From NCBI RefSeq assembly GCF_014764305.1, contig NZ_CP061703.1:571501-635500 (forward strand): 64,000 nucleotides of DNA, read 5' to 3'. Of the stretch, positions 31,311 through 39,226 are shown piece by piece (position 1 is the stretch's first letter; each line of letters begins with the position of its first letter). The position numbers and the translations under genes are program-made. The notes under the pieces were generated by a model. That model was not told the origin of the DNA and did no database searches. It saw only the letters and a list, made by a program, of their open reading frames with translations. The DNA comes from Mesoflavibacter profundi (GTDB lineage: Bacteria > Bacteroidota > Bacteroidia > Flavobacteriales > Flavobacteriaceae).

Positions 31311-31443
31311 GTACAACAATGTATAACCGCAATTACGGCGGATTCGACCACGTCCGAATCCACTCGGAATTGCTAACGTCAGTGCTTAACCGAAAATTAT
31401 TAACTTTAATCCCGTAACTGACGGTTATACGAGACCGTTGTAC
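31311..31443 (+). repeat. attC43 (class B), last site of the main array
   Basis: 133-bp site, R'' GTACAAC, R' GTTGTAC. No gene in cassette orientation follows; the next site with a matching tag is attC44, 6.2 kb away. Confidence 0.86.
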
Positions 31444-31601
31444 ACAAGCTCTGAAAAGCCAACCGAACAAACAGCACATTTGGTTCTTCCGACACAAAAG
31501 CCAACGCTCAAAAAACCAAAAGAGCTGTTTTTACCAACTACAATCAAGATGGTTCAAATTGTAGAATAGTAAATAATTTAACTTTATTGTACAGCATTTA
31601 C
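31444..31601 (+). other. Left remnant of cassette c43, no gene
   Basis: About 160 bp after attC43 with cassette-like beginnings (GTTGTACAC then AAGCTC) and the block AAAGCCAACGCT, which also occurs near 37,511 on the other side of the stress-gene block. No ORF. I read it as the 5' remnant of a cassette interrupted by the block. Confidence 0.45.
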
Positions 31602-31640
31602 AAAAAAGTCTCAAAGTGAAATATTCTTTGAGACTTTTTT
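31602..31640. terminator. Bidirectional terminator
   Basis: A 15-bp perfect stem (AAAAAAGTCTCAAAG / CTTTGAGACTTTTTT) with a 9-nt loop. Flanking A and T runs serve both strands: it closes the cassette array on the plus strand and the 31,658 gene on the minus strand. Confidence 0.85.
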
Positions 31641-31657
31641 ATTAGTAGTTTTAATTT

Positions 31658-31855
31658 TTAAACATTAAACTGTCGTTTATTTTGATTGCTACTTATTCTT
31701 TTGAAAACATCTGACCAAAATGACGACAGCTTTTGTAAGAAATACGTCTTTTTCTTTTTTATTTTGTTCTCATAAATTAAATATTTATCGATGATGTACA
31801 GGAAAACTAAATAAATCAGTAATATCATCGACATTCCAATTGCTAAAGTTTCCAT
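31658..31855 (-). CDS. Small membrane protein
   Basis: 65 residues: one N-terminal transmembrane helix (about 3-24), then a basic tail (KIKKKKTYFLQ...VFKRI). Located downstream of the patatin gene with a 43-bp gap and ended by a terminator, so probably the last gene of a short minus-strand unit. No family recognised. Confidence 0.5.
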   Translation of the reverse strand: METLAIGMSMILLIYLVFLYIIDKYLIYENKIKKKKTYFLQKLSSFWSDVFKRISSNQNKRQFNV

Positions 31856-31898
31856 AATCGTTAATTAAAAATTGTTTAAACCTTTATAATAAATCATT

Positions 31899-32693
31899 TT
31901 ACACAATCCATTTATCCAATTCCCTATTGGCACTATCATATCCTATGTTAAAAGCTTTACCTATACCTTTTTTATCCAAAACACCAATGGTTTCTAATCC
32001 TTTAGGAACGAACAAAAACTCTGGGACACAAAGTTTATCTACCGTATTTGCGTGCAACATTAAAAGATTTGCTCGTTGAGTAATTTGTAGTGAACTTTTT
32101 AAGTTACTAGCTGTTACTGTTTTCATAGAAGTGGTATAACTACCAATAATAATATCACAATTGTTTTGTAAAGGTTCTACAGGGAAGTTATTCATTAAAC
32201 CACCATCTGCATAGATCTGGTCTTCTATGGTAACAGGACTAAACACAGGTGGTAATGCTGCCGACGCCAAAAGCGGTAAATACAATTTCCCTTTATTAAA
32301 ATAGGTTGGCTTACCAGTGAGTAAATTGGTCGCAACAACTGTTAAACTCTTATCAAGATCTTCAAAGGTTGAACCTGAAAAAAATGACTCGAAAAAAGGC
32401 AAATACTTATCAGTGTCAAACAGTCCAGGTTTGTTTAACGTAACAAAATTATACTTTAGTAATGGTGTTTCTTTAAAAAATGTAAGCATATCATCAATAG
32501 TAACACCATCTGCATACAAACCACCAACAATAGCACCTGCACTTACACCAGAGATGTGTTCTGGAAAAATATCACGTTCCATTAAGGCACTTAGTAAGCC
32601 AATATGAGCAATACCCTTAACACCGCCACCTGAAAGCACAAGACCTACGTTTGACTTTTGTAAAGTATCTAAATTCATCATCATTTCATTCAA
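31899..32693 (-). CDS. Patatin-like phospholipase (RssA/NTE family)
   Basis: 264 residues. All hallmarks of a bacterial patatin are present: oxyanion-hole GGGVKG (about 22-27), nucleophile elbow GVSAG (about 44-48) and catalytic DGG (about 165-167), giving a Ser-Asp dyad for hydrolysis of acyl-lipids. No signal peptide, so a cytoplasmic or membrane-associated lipid acyl hydrolase. Upstream 58 bp lies a lipoprotein gene on the same strand. Confidence 0.93.
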   Translation of the reverse strand: MNEMMMNLDTLQKSNVGLVLSGGGVKGIAHIGLLSALMERDIFPEHISGVSAGAIVGGLYADGVTIDDMLTFFKETPLLKYNFVTLNKPGLFDTDKYLPFFESFFSGSTFEDLDKSLTVVATNLLTGKPTYFNKGKLYLPLLASAALPPVFSPVTIEDQIYADGGLMNNFPVEPLQNNCDIIIGSYTTSMKTVTASNLKSSLQITQRANLLMLHANTVDKLCVPEFLFVPKGLETIGVLDKKGIGKAFNIGYDSANRELDKWIV

Positions 32694-32751
32694 AAATGGG
32701 GCAAATTAATCCCCATTTTATGTTTTTAAGATACTGTATTTTAATTACAGG

Positions 32752-33234
32752 CTATCTCTTTTTTTTCTCAAAATCTTTGCGATATTTTTCTAAAAAATGT
32801 TTCTGTCTGTTAAACATTTTTTGTCTTATTTTGTCTATATCCATAAAGTCCTCACCAAAATCACTTTTAAAAAAATCATCGTTAAAAAAATGATTGCTAA
32901 ATGATGAGTCGGGTTGAAAAATATCTTCAAATCCATCATTCTTAAACTGTGAAAAATGTCTATAGAACTTCGATTCAAAATTATTTAACAAACTATCTCT
33001 ATCAATTTTCGGTAAATCTTTAAACTCACCACCTGACGACCACGAATAAATACTATCATATCTGATCAAGTTTCCGTTTTCGTCAAACTCTTTATCTACT
33101 TTCCAAGTACCTTTAGGTTGTTCGATTTTAGGCTTTTCCTCTATTTTATCAACTTTATCAGTTTTAGTTTGAGCATTGCAACTTACAAGAACTGATGAAA
33201 GCATAAATATTAATAAATATCTGAATGTTTTCAT
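32752..33234 (-). CDS. Lipoprotein with charged helical domain
   Basis: 160 residues. Lipoprotein signal (MLSSVLVSCNAQ, Cys about residue 19). The mature part has a proline-lysine linker and then many Asp, Phe and Lys residues, repeating FxSxFxxDFF-like segments. Probably an outer-membrane lipoprotein. No family recognised; upstream 190 bp contain no other gene. Confidence 0.65.
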   Translation of the reverse strand: MKTFRYLLIFMLSSVLVSCNAQTKTDKVDKIEEKPKIEQPKGTWKVDKEFDENGNLIRYDSIYSWSSGGEFKDLPKIDRDSLLNNFESKFYRHFSQFKNDGFEDIFQPDSSFSNHFFNDDFFKSDFGEDFMDIDKIRQKMFNRQKHFLEKYRKDFEKKKR

Positions 33235-33424
33235 TTCTAAATAGTTTTAAAGTTTAAACCTTTTGTAATTAAGAAAATTTTATTTTTTTATGGTTTTCAT
33301 CTACAAACCAATACACTATATAAAATGGCAATGAAATGACCATAAAAGCAAGTGTTAACAAGTTTTTTAAGTTAAATTTTTATACTAAATTTCTCATTTT
33401 ACCCGAAGTTTTTAATAGATGTTT

Positions 33425-33859
33425 TTAAGCAACTTTTAAACTACGTTTTTTATTCACATTTTCCTTTTTTGCAATCTTAACTTGCAACAGTCCATTTTTC
33501 ATTTTTGCATTAATTCTGTCAACATCTGCGTCTAATGGCAAATCAAAAGCTCTGTAAAATGAACTTCGTACAAACTCTCGTCTTACCCAATATTTATCAT
33601 TGATTTCTTTATTTTGTGTTTTTTCACCACTGATAATAAGGACATTACCTTGCACCTCAATAGTGACATCTTTTTTATCTAAACCTGGTAAAGCAATGGA
33701 AAGCTCAAAAGCGGTTTCCTCATCACTAATGTTGGTTGATGGTATGGAAACCAACTCATTAATTCCATCTTTTAGTTTTGGTAAAACTTTACCAGTAAAT
33801 TTTTCTATAATTGGTGGGAATTTTATGGCTTTGCCCACTTCTTTACCAAATACTTTCAT
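33425..33859 (-). CDS. Small heat-shock protein Hsp20 (first of two)
   Basis: 144 residues with an alpha-crystallin domain at about 46-140: ELSIALPGLDKKDVTIEVQGNVLIISGEK, then RREFVRSSFYRAFDLP and the conserved NGLLQVKI near the end. Chaperone holding unfolded proteins during heat or oxidative stress. It lies 90 bp downstream of a second Hsp20 gene on the same strand; the two are only distantly similar. Confidence 0.95.
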   Translation of the reverse strand: MKVFGKEVGKAIKFPPIIEKFTGKVLPKLKDGINELVSIPSTNISDEETAFELSIALPGLDKKDVTIEVQGNVLIISGEKTQNKEINDKYWVRREFVRSSFYRAFDLPLDADVDRINAKMKNGLLQVKIAKKENVNKKRSLKVA

Positions 33860-33949
33860 TTTTAATAAATTTTAGGTTAAACAATTTAGAAGTAAGGGGC
33901 TGGGACACCAACCCCAAATTCAATCAATCAAAAAAAACTAACCAACCAA

Positions 33950-34426
33950 TTACGAAATTTTTATGGTTCTTGCTGGCTTTTGTTTAGCCTCTTCTCTTTT
34001 AGGTAAGTGAATGTTTAAAATACCATCTTCGTATTTCGCATCAATCTTACTATCATCTACACTATCTGGAAGCGTAAAAGTTCTTTTGAACGAAGAGTAA
34101 CCAAATTCTCTACGAGTATAGTTATCCTCTTTTTGTTCATTTTCTTCTTTCATCTCTGTAGAGATAGATAATACGTGGTTGTCTAGGTCAATTTGGAAAT
34201 CAGACTTTTTGAGTCCTGGTACAGCCATTTCTACAACATACGCATCACCAGTTTCTTTAATATTAACTTTTGGTAAAGTCATACCAGTGTTAAAATTAGA
34301 AGTAAATACTGATGGTAGCTCGTTGTTAAAAAAGCTATCGATCCAGTTTGACCAAGTTGGATAGTTTAAACCTGAATTAACATTTGATAAACTTCCATTT
34401 TTAGGAACATTAACTAAAGTGCTCAT
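33950..34426 (-). CDS. Small heat-shock protein Hsp20 (second of two)
   Basis: 158 residues; alpha-crystallin domain about 52-150 with VNIKETGDAYVVEMAVPGLKKSDFQIDLD, RREFGYSSFKRTFTLP and the DGILNIHLPK variant of the G-x-L motif. N-terminal 50 residues are the usual variable arm. It is the promoter-proximal gene of the hsp20 pair and is divergent from the dnaJ-like gene 357 bp away, so both chaperone units may be controlled from one region. Confidence 0.96.
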   Translation of the reverse strand: MSTLVNVPKNGSLSNVNSGLNYPTWSNWIDSFFNNELPSVFTSNFNTGMTLPKVNIKETGDAYVVEMAVPGLKKSDFQIDLDNHVLSISTEMKEENEQKEDNYTRREFGYSSFKRTFTLPDSVDDSKIDAKYEDGILNIHLPKREEAKQKPARTIKIS

Positions 34427-34783
34427 AATTACAAAAATTTAAATTAAACATTAAAACAAATTGTGAAATCTTGATTGACTTCAAAATGCACTAGGCAAAT
34501 TGAATGCCAAAATTAAAATGATATATTCGACTCATTTCTATATATACAAAACAATTAAAAAAGCGTCATATTGTCATCTAAAAATTTATGAATAATGTCA
34601 TTTTGGCATTTATTCAGATTTAAAATTATCAGTTTTTTAGAGTCTTTGACACTAGTAATACTACATTTATGTTGGTACATAATTTGCCAACCTAGATAAT
34701 AGAATAGATATGAATTAAAATGTTTTAAGTAATAATAAGCATAGAATATTATTAATATAACGACACCAATTTTTTTAAGAGTT
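34427..34783. promoter_or_regulatory. Divergent chaperone intergenic region
   Basis: A 357-bp, very A/T-rich gap between hsp20 and the dnaJ-like gene. It has an 11-bp inverted pair, AATGCCAAAAT at 34,503-34,513 and ATTTTGGCATT at 34,600-34,610. No CIRCE-type operator is visible. A minus-strand ORF here (34,555-34,794) reaches into the dnaJ-like gene and looks fortuitous. Confidence 0.45.
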
Positions 34784-35742
34784 ATGGAATACAAAGATTA
34801 TTATAAAATACTTGGTGTTGATAAAAACGTAACACCAAAAGACATAAAAAAAGCCTATCGTAAGTTAGCTGCTAAATATCATCCAGATAAAAATCCAAAT
34901 GATAAAACTGCAGAGGCTAAATTTAAGGAAATCAATGAGGCTAACGAAGTATTGAGCAATCCTGAAAAAAGGGAAAAGTACGACACTTTGGGAGCAAACT
35001 GGCAAGCCTACGAGCAAGCTGGTGGTGACTGGAAACATTACGCGAACCAACAAAAAAACGGCAACGGACGCACCTATTATTACGAGGGAGACCCTTCAGA
35101 GTTTTTTGGTGATGATGGTAGCGGTTTTTCAAGTTTTTTTACGCCTTTTTTGGCGGCAATAGCGGTTCAAGTGGTTTTGGCAGAAGACAATCTGCTCGTG
35201 GTAGAGGCAGTTTTCAAGTTAGCGATATAGAAGCCGAAATACCAATTACATTGCTTGAAGCCTATGAAGGTAGTAAACGTACTTTTGAACTTAACGGACA
35301 AAAATTACGCATTACTGTAAAACCAGGCTCTTACGACGGACAAAAATTAAAAATAAAAGCAAAAGGTCAACCTGGAGTAAACGGTGGTAGCCCAGGCGAT
35401 TTGTACATAGTGTTACGTGTGCAAAACGATATGCGCTTTCAACGCAAAGGAAACGATCTTATTACCAAAAAGCCTATAGATCTCTATACAGCCTTATTGG
35501 GTGGTAAAGTAGAAATTCCAACCATTAATGGTATTGTAAATATGAACGTACCCAAAGGTACTCAAAATGGTAAAACCTTACGTTTAAAAGGAAAGGGTAT
35601 GCCAGTTTACAATAGCAAATCGTTTGGCGATTTATTGGCACAAATAGAAGTTGTACTGCCTAAATCACTGTCTAAAGAGGAAGAAGAATTATTCAAGAGA
35701 TTGCAAACTTTGGCTACTCAAAAAAGAAGAACTACTGTTTAA
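34784..35742 (+). CDS. cbpA: CbpA-type DnaJ co-chaperone, interrupted by a one-base frameshift
   Basis: The N-terminal frame (34,784-35,230) has a full J-domain (about residues 1-70) with the HPD motif (KYHPDKNP) and the start of a G/F linker. The C-terminal frame (open from about 35,141, first Met 35,251, end 35,742) has both DnaJ C-terminal substrate domains and no CxxCxGxG zinc finger, as in CbpA. The frames join in register if one T is added to the T7 run at 35,134-35,140 ([10 protein letters not shown]). T7 also forms a TTTTTTT slippery heptamer in the zero frame, so -1 slippage could restore the protein. The joined product would have about 319 residues, normal for the family. Partner: DnaK. 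Confidence 0.85.
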
Positions 35743-35757
35743 TTGAAATTTAAAGTT

Positions 35758-36045
35758 ATGAAAGGCAATTTTAATACATTAATAAAGGATAAGAAACCAG
35801 TTTTAGTTGATTTTTTTGCGGAATGGTGCGGTCCTTGTAAAGCACAAGCACCAATATTAAAAGAGTTAGCAAAAATAACTAGCGATATTCGAATTATAAA
35901 AATTGATATTGATAAAAATCCATCAATCGCACAACGGTTTAATGTAAGAAGTGTACCAACTTTAATGCTTTTTAAAGATGGTTATACTATTTGGAGGCAA
36001 ACTGGTGTTGTTAGTTTGCAACAACTCAAAGAACTTGTAAGTTAA
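35758..36045 (+). CDS. trxA: Thioredoxin
   Basis: 95 residues from ATG 35758; a TTG at 35,743 is an alternative giving five more residues. Classic fold with VLVDFFAEWCGPCKAQAPIL (active-site WCGPC) and cis-Pro in VRSVPTLMLFKDG. Reduces protein disulfides in the cytoplasm. It follows the dnaJ-like gene directly, so co-expression under stress is likely. Confidence 0.95.
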   Translation: MKGNFNTLIKDKKPVLVDFFAEWCGPCKAQAPILKELAKITSDIRIIKIDIDKNPSIAQRFNVRSVPTLMLFKDGYTIWRQTGVVSLQQLKELVS

Positions 36046-36064
36046 CATCAAAATTAAAAAGAAA

Positions 36065-36430
36065 ATGAAAGTTACAATATATAAACACAATTATAATAGC
36101 AATAGTGAAACACTAAACCATTTTTTAGAAATGGTTTATGCTTCTCAAATGAACTATTTAGCAAGCGACTTGTTAAAAAAAGGTATAAGTAAAGATGATA
36201 TTTCCCAAGCTGTAAAAGAAGCTATTGAAGTAATGAAAATGGCCAATATGAATATTAACCAACACTTCATTCCAGTGTATACTCAAATAAATGGGTTTCT
36301 ATTTAAAGATTTTAAATTGAGCCACCAAGCTTTTAAACTTGTGTTGCAAAATTTACCACCAAAAAATATGTTTGTAAGTAAATTACAAATAAGACTTATT
36401 GACTTATTAGAAAATTCAGAGTTTAAATGA
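36065..36430 (+). CDS. Hypothetical protein coupled to MscS
   Basis: 121 residues, helical, soluble. Segments HFLEMVYASQMNYLASDLLKKGIS and AVKEAIEVMKMANMNINQHFIPVY suggest a helical bundle; histidines are spread at both ends. Stop overlaps the MscS start by 4 bp (ATGA). It also sits 19 bp after thioredoxin. No family recognised; its conserved setting would be in stress or envelope response. Confidence 0.7.
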   Translation: MKVTIYKHNYNSNSETLNHFLEMVYASQMNYLASDLLKKGISKDDISQAVKEAIEVMKMANMNINQHFIPVYTQINGFLFKDFKLSHQAFKLVLQNLPPKNMFVSKLQIRLIDLLENSEFK

Positions 36431-37464
36431 AAGAATTGTTTTTAAATTATTATTCTTTATTAATTTTTACGTTAATAATTGGAGGTTTATTGGGGTATTT
36501 TGTACTAAAACCTATATTGGGATTTTTAGTAAAATATATACAAAAAAGAAACTATAACTATTTTGCATTATTACTAAAGTCACTTAAAAATATATCATTT
36601 ATTATTACAATAGGTCTTTTATTGAATCTTTTGGAGTTGTTACCTATAACGACAAATAAGCCTGATTGGTTTCATAAAATAGTTATTAGCGTAAATGTAT
36701 TTACAGTAACTTATATCATTACAGAGTTTGTCATATTTATCTACGACAGATATACAAAGGCTAAACTTACTAAAACAACTTCATTATACCACATTCTTAT
36801 TAGAATTCTATGTTATATTACAGGGTTTATTGTTTATTCAAACTTAATTGGACTTGAAATAGCACCTATTTTAACCGCTTTAGGTGTTGGTGGTCTTGCT
36901 GTTGCATTAGCTTTACAAGACACTTTAGGTAACTTATTTTCAGGAATGCACATTTTGGCTGCTAAACAATTGCAACCAGGTGATTACATTAAATTAGACT
37001 CTGGTGAAGAAGGCTATGTATTAGATATCAATTGGCGAAATACAATGATAAAAACGCTTTTAGAAAATGTGGTTATTATACCAAATTCTAAAATATCTAG
37101 TACCATAACAACCAATTTCTTTACCCTTCAAAAAAATCACTTTTTTCAAATTATAGTTGGAGTGCATTATGATAGCGATTTAGAACAAGTGGAACAAGTT
37201 ACATTGGAAGTTGCTAGGCAAGTGTTGTCTGAATTTCCACCACTACCAAAGCTCTTTGAACCATCTGTAAGATTTTTTGAGTTTGCTGATAGCAGTATAA
37301 ATATGAAAGTTTGGTTAGCAACAGATGTTTACGAAAATCAGTTTAAAATCCGTCATATTTTTATCCAATGTTTACAAAAACGCTTTAAAGAAGAAGGTAT
37401 TGTAATACCTTTTCCTATACGGACTTTGGAAATATCTTCAAGCTCTTTAAAGCATCAGAAATAG
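36427..37464 (+). CDS. MscS-family mechanosensitive ion channel
   Basis: 345 residues. Four or five N-terminal helices, the pore helix with ALGVGGLAVALALQDTLGNLFSGMHIL, then the beta domain LQPGDYIKLDSGEEGYVLDINWRNTMI and IIPNSKI, and the alpha-beta C-terminal domain. Inner-membrane channel that releases solutes on hypo-osmotic shock. Last gene of the plus-strand stress unit. Confidence 0.94.
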   Translation: MKELFLNYYSLLIFTLIIGGLLGYFVLKPILGFLVKYIQKRNYNYFALLLKSLKNISFIITIGLLLNLLELLPITTNKPDWFHKIVISVNVFTVTYIITEFVIFIYDRYTKAKLTKTTSLYHILIRILCYITGFIVYSNLIGLEIAPILTALGVGGLAVALALQDTLGNLFSGMHILAAKQLQPGDYIKLDSGEEGYVLDINWRNTMIKTLLENVVIIPNSKISSTITTNFFTLQKNHFFQIIVGVHYDSDLEQVEQVTLEVARQVLSEFPPLPKLFEPSVRFFEFADSSINMKVWLATDVYENQFKIRHIFIQCLQKRFKEEGIVIPFPIRTLEISSSSLKHQK

Positions 37465-37629
37465 GATTAGTTTATATGTTGTAAAATTAAATTTATTGTG
37501 AATAAATGAAAGCCAACGCTTAAAGCCATACACATTTGCAATTCGCTACAGCCAAAACACAAACCCAAAATTGCAAAAGAGTATGTCTTTTCCAACGCTG
37601 AATGACAATCTGAACGGAAAAAAGCCAGT
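37465..37629 (+). other. Right remnant of cassette c43, no gene
   Basis: About 165 bp without ORF. It ends in AAAAAAGCCAGTGTACAAC, the expected 3' end for the cassette beginning GTTGTACAC at 31,437, and carries AAAGCCAACGCT as does the left remnant. Confidence 0.45.
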
Positions 37630-37761
37630 GTACAACAACGTATATAAAAAATAGCGGTTTATTCGCTTAATCGAAACAAAATGAATAAATTAGAAGTCAG
37701 TTATAATCCGAAAAGTTAGTGGGTAAAAATCCACTACTTTTCATACACAAGACCGTTGCAA
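37630..37761 (+). repeat. attC44, diverged
   Basis: 132-bp site. R'' GTACAAC, spacer AA, left stem CGTATATAAAA, right end CATACACAAGACCG and R' GTTGCAA. The inside is unlike classes A-H (contains GTGGGTAAAAATCCAC). Ends AAC-AA-CG and CCG-GTT are kept. Confidence 0.65.
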
Positions 37762-37857
37762 GTAATTTTGACCAACCCAAAAAATAGAACTAATTTTTTT
37801 ATCTTCAAACTAAACACAGAAAATAAGCACAATCTAAAACATCAATAAAATACCCAA

Positions 37858-38583
37858 ATGAAACTTCTACTACTTCTACCTTTTCTTCCAGGATTATTAA
37901 TTGCTCAACAAGCTCAATCTGGAACAGACATTTATTTAAATTCTAAAGCTAATTTTATATGCCAACAGATTGAACAAAGTGAAACCGCAATAGAAGACAT
38001 GCATTCCAGACAAGCAAGTATGTTAACAATAAAAAAAGGTCTTGAGCCAGCTAATGAAAGTATTAGGCATCAGAAAAAATTGGAAAAGAAAGGTATTAAA
38101 AATCATTTATACGATGGATATCTAAATTTATATCTTTCACAAGCCTGCTCAGATTATAATCGTTTATTTGCTATTTTTAATATACAGCATCAAGAAAACA
38201 AGTTAAAACGTAAGCGATTTATTGAGTTGCATAACTTTACAAGAGACCTTATGCAAGCAGACTCAATTTCTAATATAAAAAATTACGTTAATGATAATAA
38301 ATGGGATATTTTTAAAAATAAGTTACAACCGAAATTTAATAAATTACAAAATTTACGTTGGACAGCATCATTAAAAATAGTACCAGAATGGCGTACAATA
38401 AATCGTTTCACGATTCAATTAATTGATATTAAAGACATCAATCATATATTTGAGTTGGATATTGTTTATAACTTAGATAAGGCCTCTAAAATAAGCGAGG
38501 TATTAATAAATGAATACACTAAAGAACATCCTAAAGTCGAAATTGTGGAAACTACGCATGAAATTCCTAGTGGAAAACAATAA
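37858..38583 (+). CDS. Exported protein in a cassette-like unit
   Basis: 241 residues. Signal peptide ending near LLIAQ, then a helical, charged domain (IYLNSKANFICQQIEQSETAIEDMHSRQASM) and a more beta-rich C-terminal half (RFTIQLIDIKDINHIFELDIVYNL). Located between attC44 and attC45 with 96 bp before the start. Here the flanking tags do not match (GCAAGTA at the left, ACCCAAC at the right), so this unit was rearranged. Function unknown. Confidence 0.68.
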   Translation: MKLLLLLPFLPGLLIAQQAQSGTDIYLNSKANFICQQIEQSETAIEDMHSRQASMLTIKKGLEPANESIRHQKKLEKKGIKNHLYDGYLNLYLSQACSDYNRLFAIFNIQHQENKLKRKRFIELHNFTRDLMQADSISNIKNYVNDNKWDIFKNKLQPKFNKLQNLRWTASLKIVPEWRTINRFTIQLIDIKDINHIFELDIVYNLDKASKISEVLINEYTKEHPKVEIVETTHEIPSGKQ

Positions 38584-38628
38584 GTGGAGCTTAAGAAAAA
38601 AAGAATAAACATAATGATAAATAAAGTT

Positions 38629-38759
38629 GGGTAACAACGTGTATAATTAATTGCGGCTGAAAATCCTAATCGTAATTTCAATCTTATTCGCTATATTCGT
38701 ATTACTACGGAAAATCATAGCTGATTTTTAGCAACAAACTATACACAAACACGTTAGAA
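38629..38759 (+). repeat. attC45 (class A, decayed)
   Basis: 131-bp site, R'' GGGTAAC, R' GTTAGAA. The first inner hairpin has lost pairing (AAAATCCTAATCGTAATTTC) and the second ends in TTTTTAGC instead of TTTTCCGC. Confidence 0.75.
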
Positions 38760-38769
38760 ACAGCTGAAA

Positions 38770-39198
38770 ATGAACTTCGTAAAAAATTATAATCGAAATT
38801 GGAATCTTAATCGGAATTTTCTCATTAAGAAAATTAAACCGAAATTTATCGTAGGAATTTTAGCTGGACTAATTATTAGTTTAATCCTGTCCTTCATCGA
38901 AAATGAACTTCTGAAAAACATTTCGTTTATCAGTTTCGGAATTTTGAGCTTGATATTCGTTATTTATAGTGGACTTAAACGAAAATGGCTGAATTTGATT
39001 ATAGGACTTTTTGCTTTTGTTTCGTTTTTCTCGAAATTAAATCACTATCCTTACGCTAATGTACTGAAATTATTAATAGCAATTCCAATTGTTTGTTTCA
39101 TACTGACTTTGAGAAAAAAAGAAAAACATGAAAACGAATTATCAATTTTGATAATATTGTTTACGTATGAGTTAACCGAGTTTATTAAGCTTACTTAA
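38770..39198 (+). CDS. Membrane protein in a cassette-like unit
   Basis: 142 residues. A basic N-terminus (NYNRNWNLNRNFLIKKIKPK) and four hydrophobic helices (about 27-46, 52-68, 75-88 and 96-112), ending LIILFTYELTEFIKLT. Unit ends GTTAGAAA and TTTCTAAC match over 8 bp, so this remains a proper cassette. Function unknown. Confidence 0.62.
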   Translation: MNFVKNYNRNWNLNRNFLIKKIKPKFIVGILAGLIISLILSFIENELLKNISFISFGILSLIFVIYSGLKRKWLNLIIGLFAFVSFFSKLNHYPYANVLKLLIAIPIVCFILTLRKKEKHENELSILIILFTYELTEFIKLT

Positions 39199-39226
39199 CA
39201 ATGGATAAACTGAAATAAAGCCGATT

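Noticed and set aside
363-31443. The regular repeats could be a CRISPR array or tandem satellite
   Set aside because: Units are 129-135 bp with many sequence classes, and the spacers are whole genes with individual tags; no cas genes.
1-31443. Insertion sequences or transposons as the cause of repetition
   Set aside because: No transposase, no target-site duplications; identity ends exactly at CGTT, not at inverted repeats of an IS.
34555-34794. 79-codon minus-strand ORF between hsp20 and dnaJ-like genes
   Set aside because: It begins inside the dnaJ-like coding sequence and has low-complexity A/T-rich composition; regulatory DNA is more likely.
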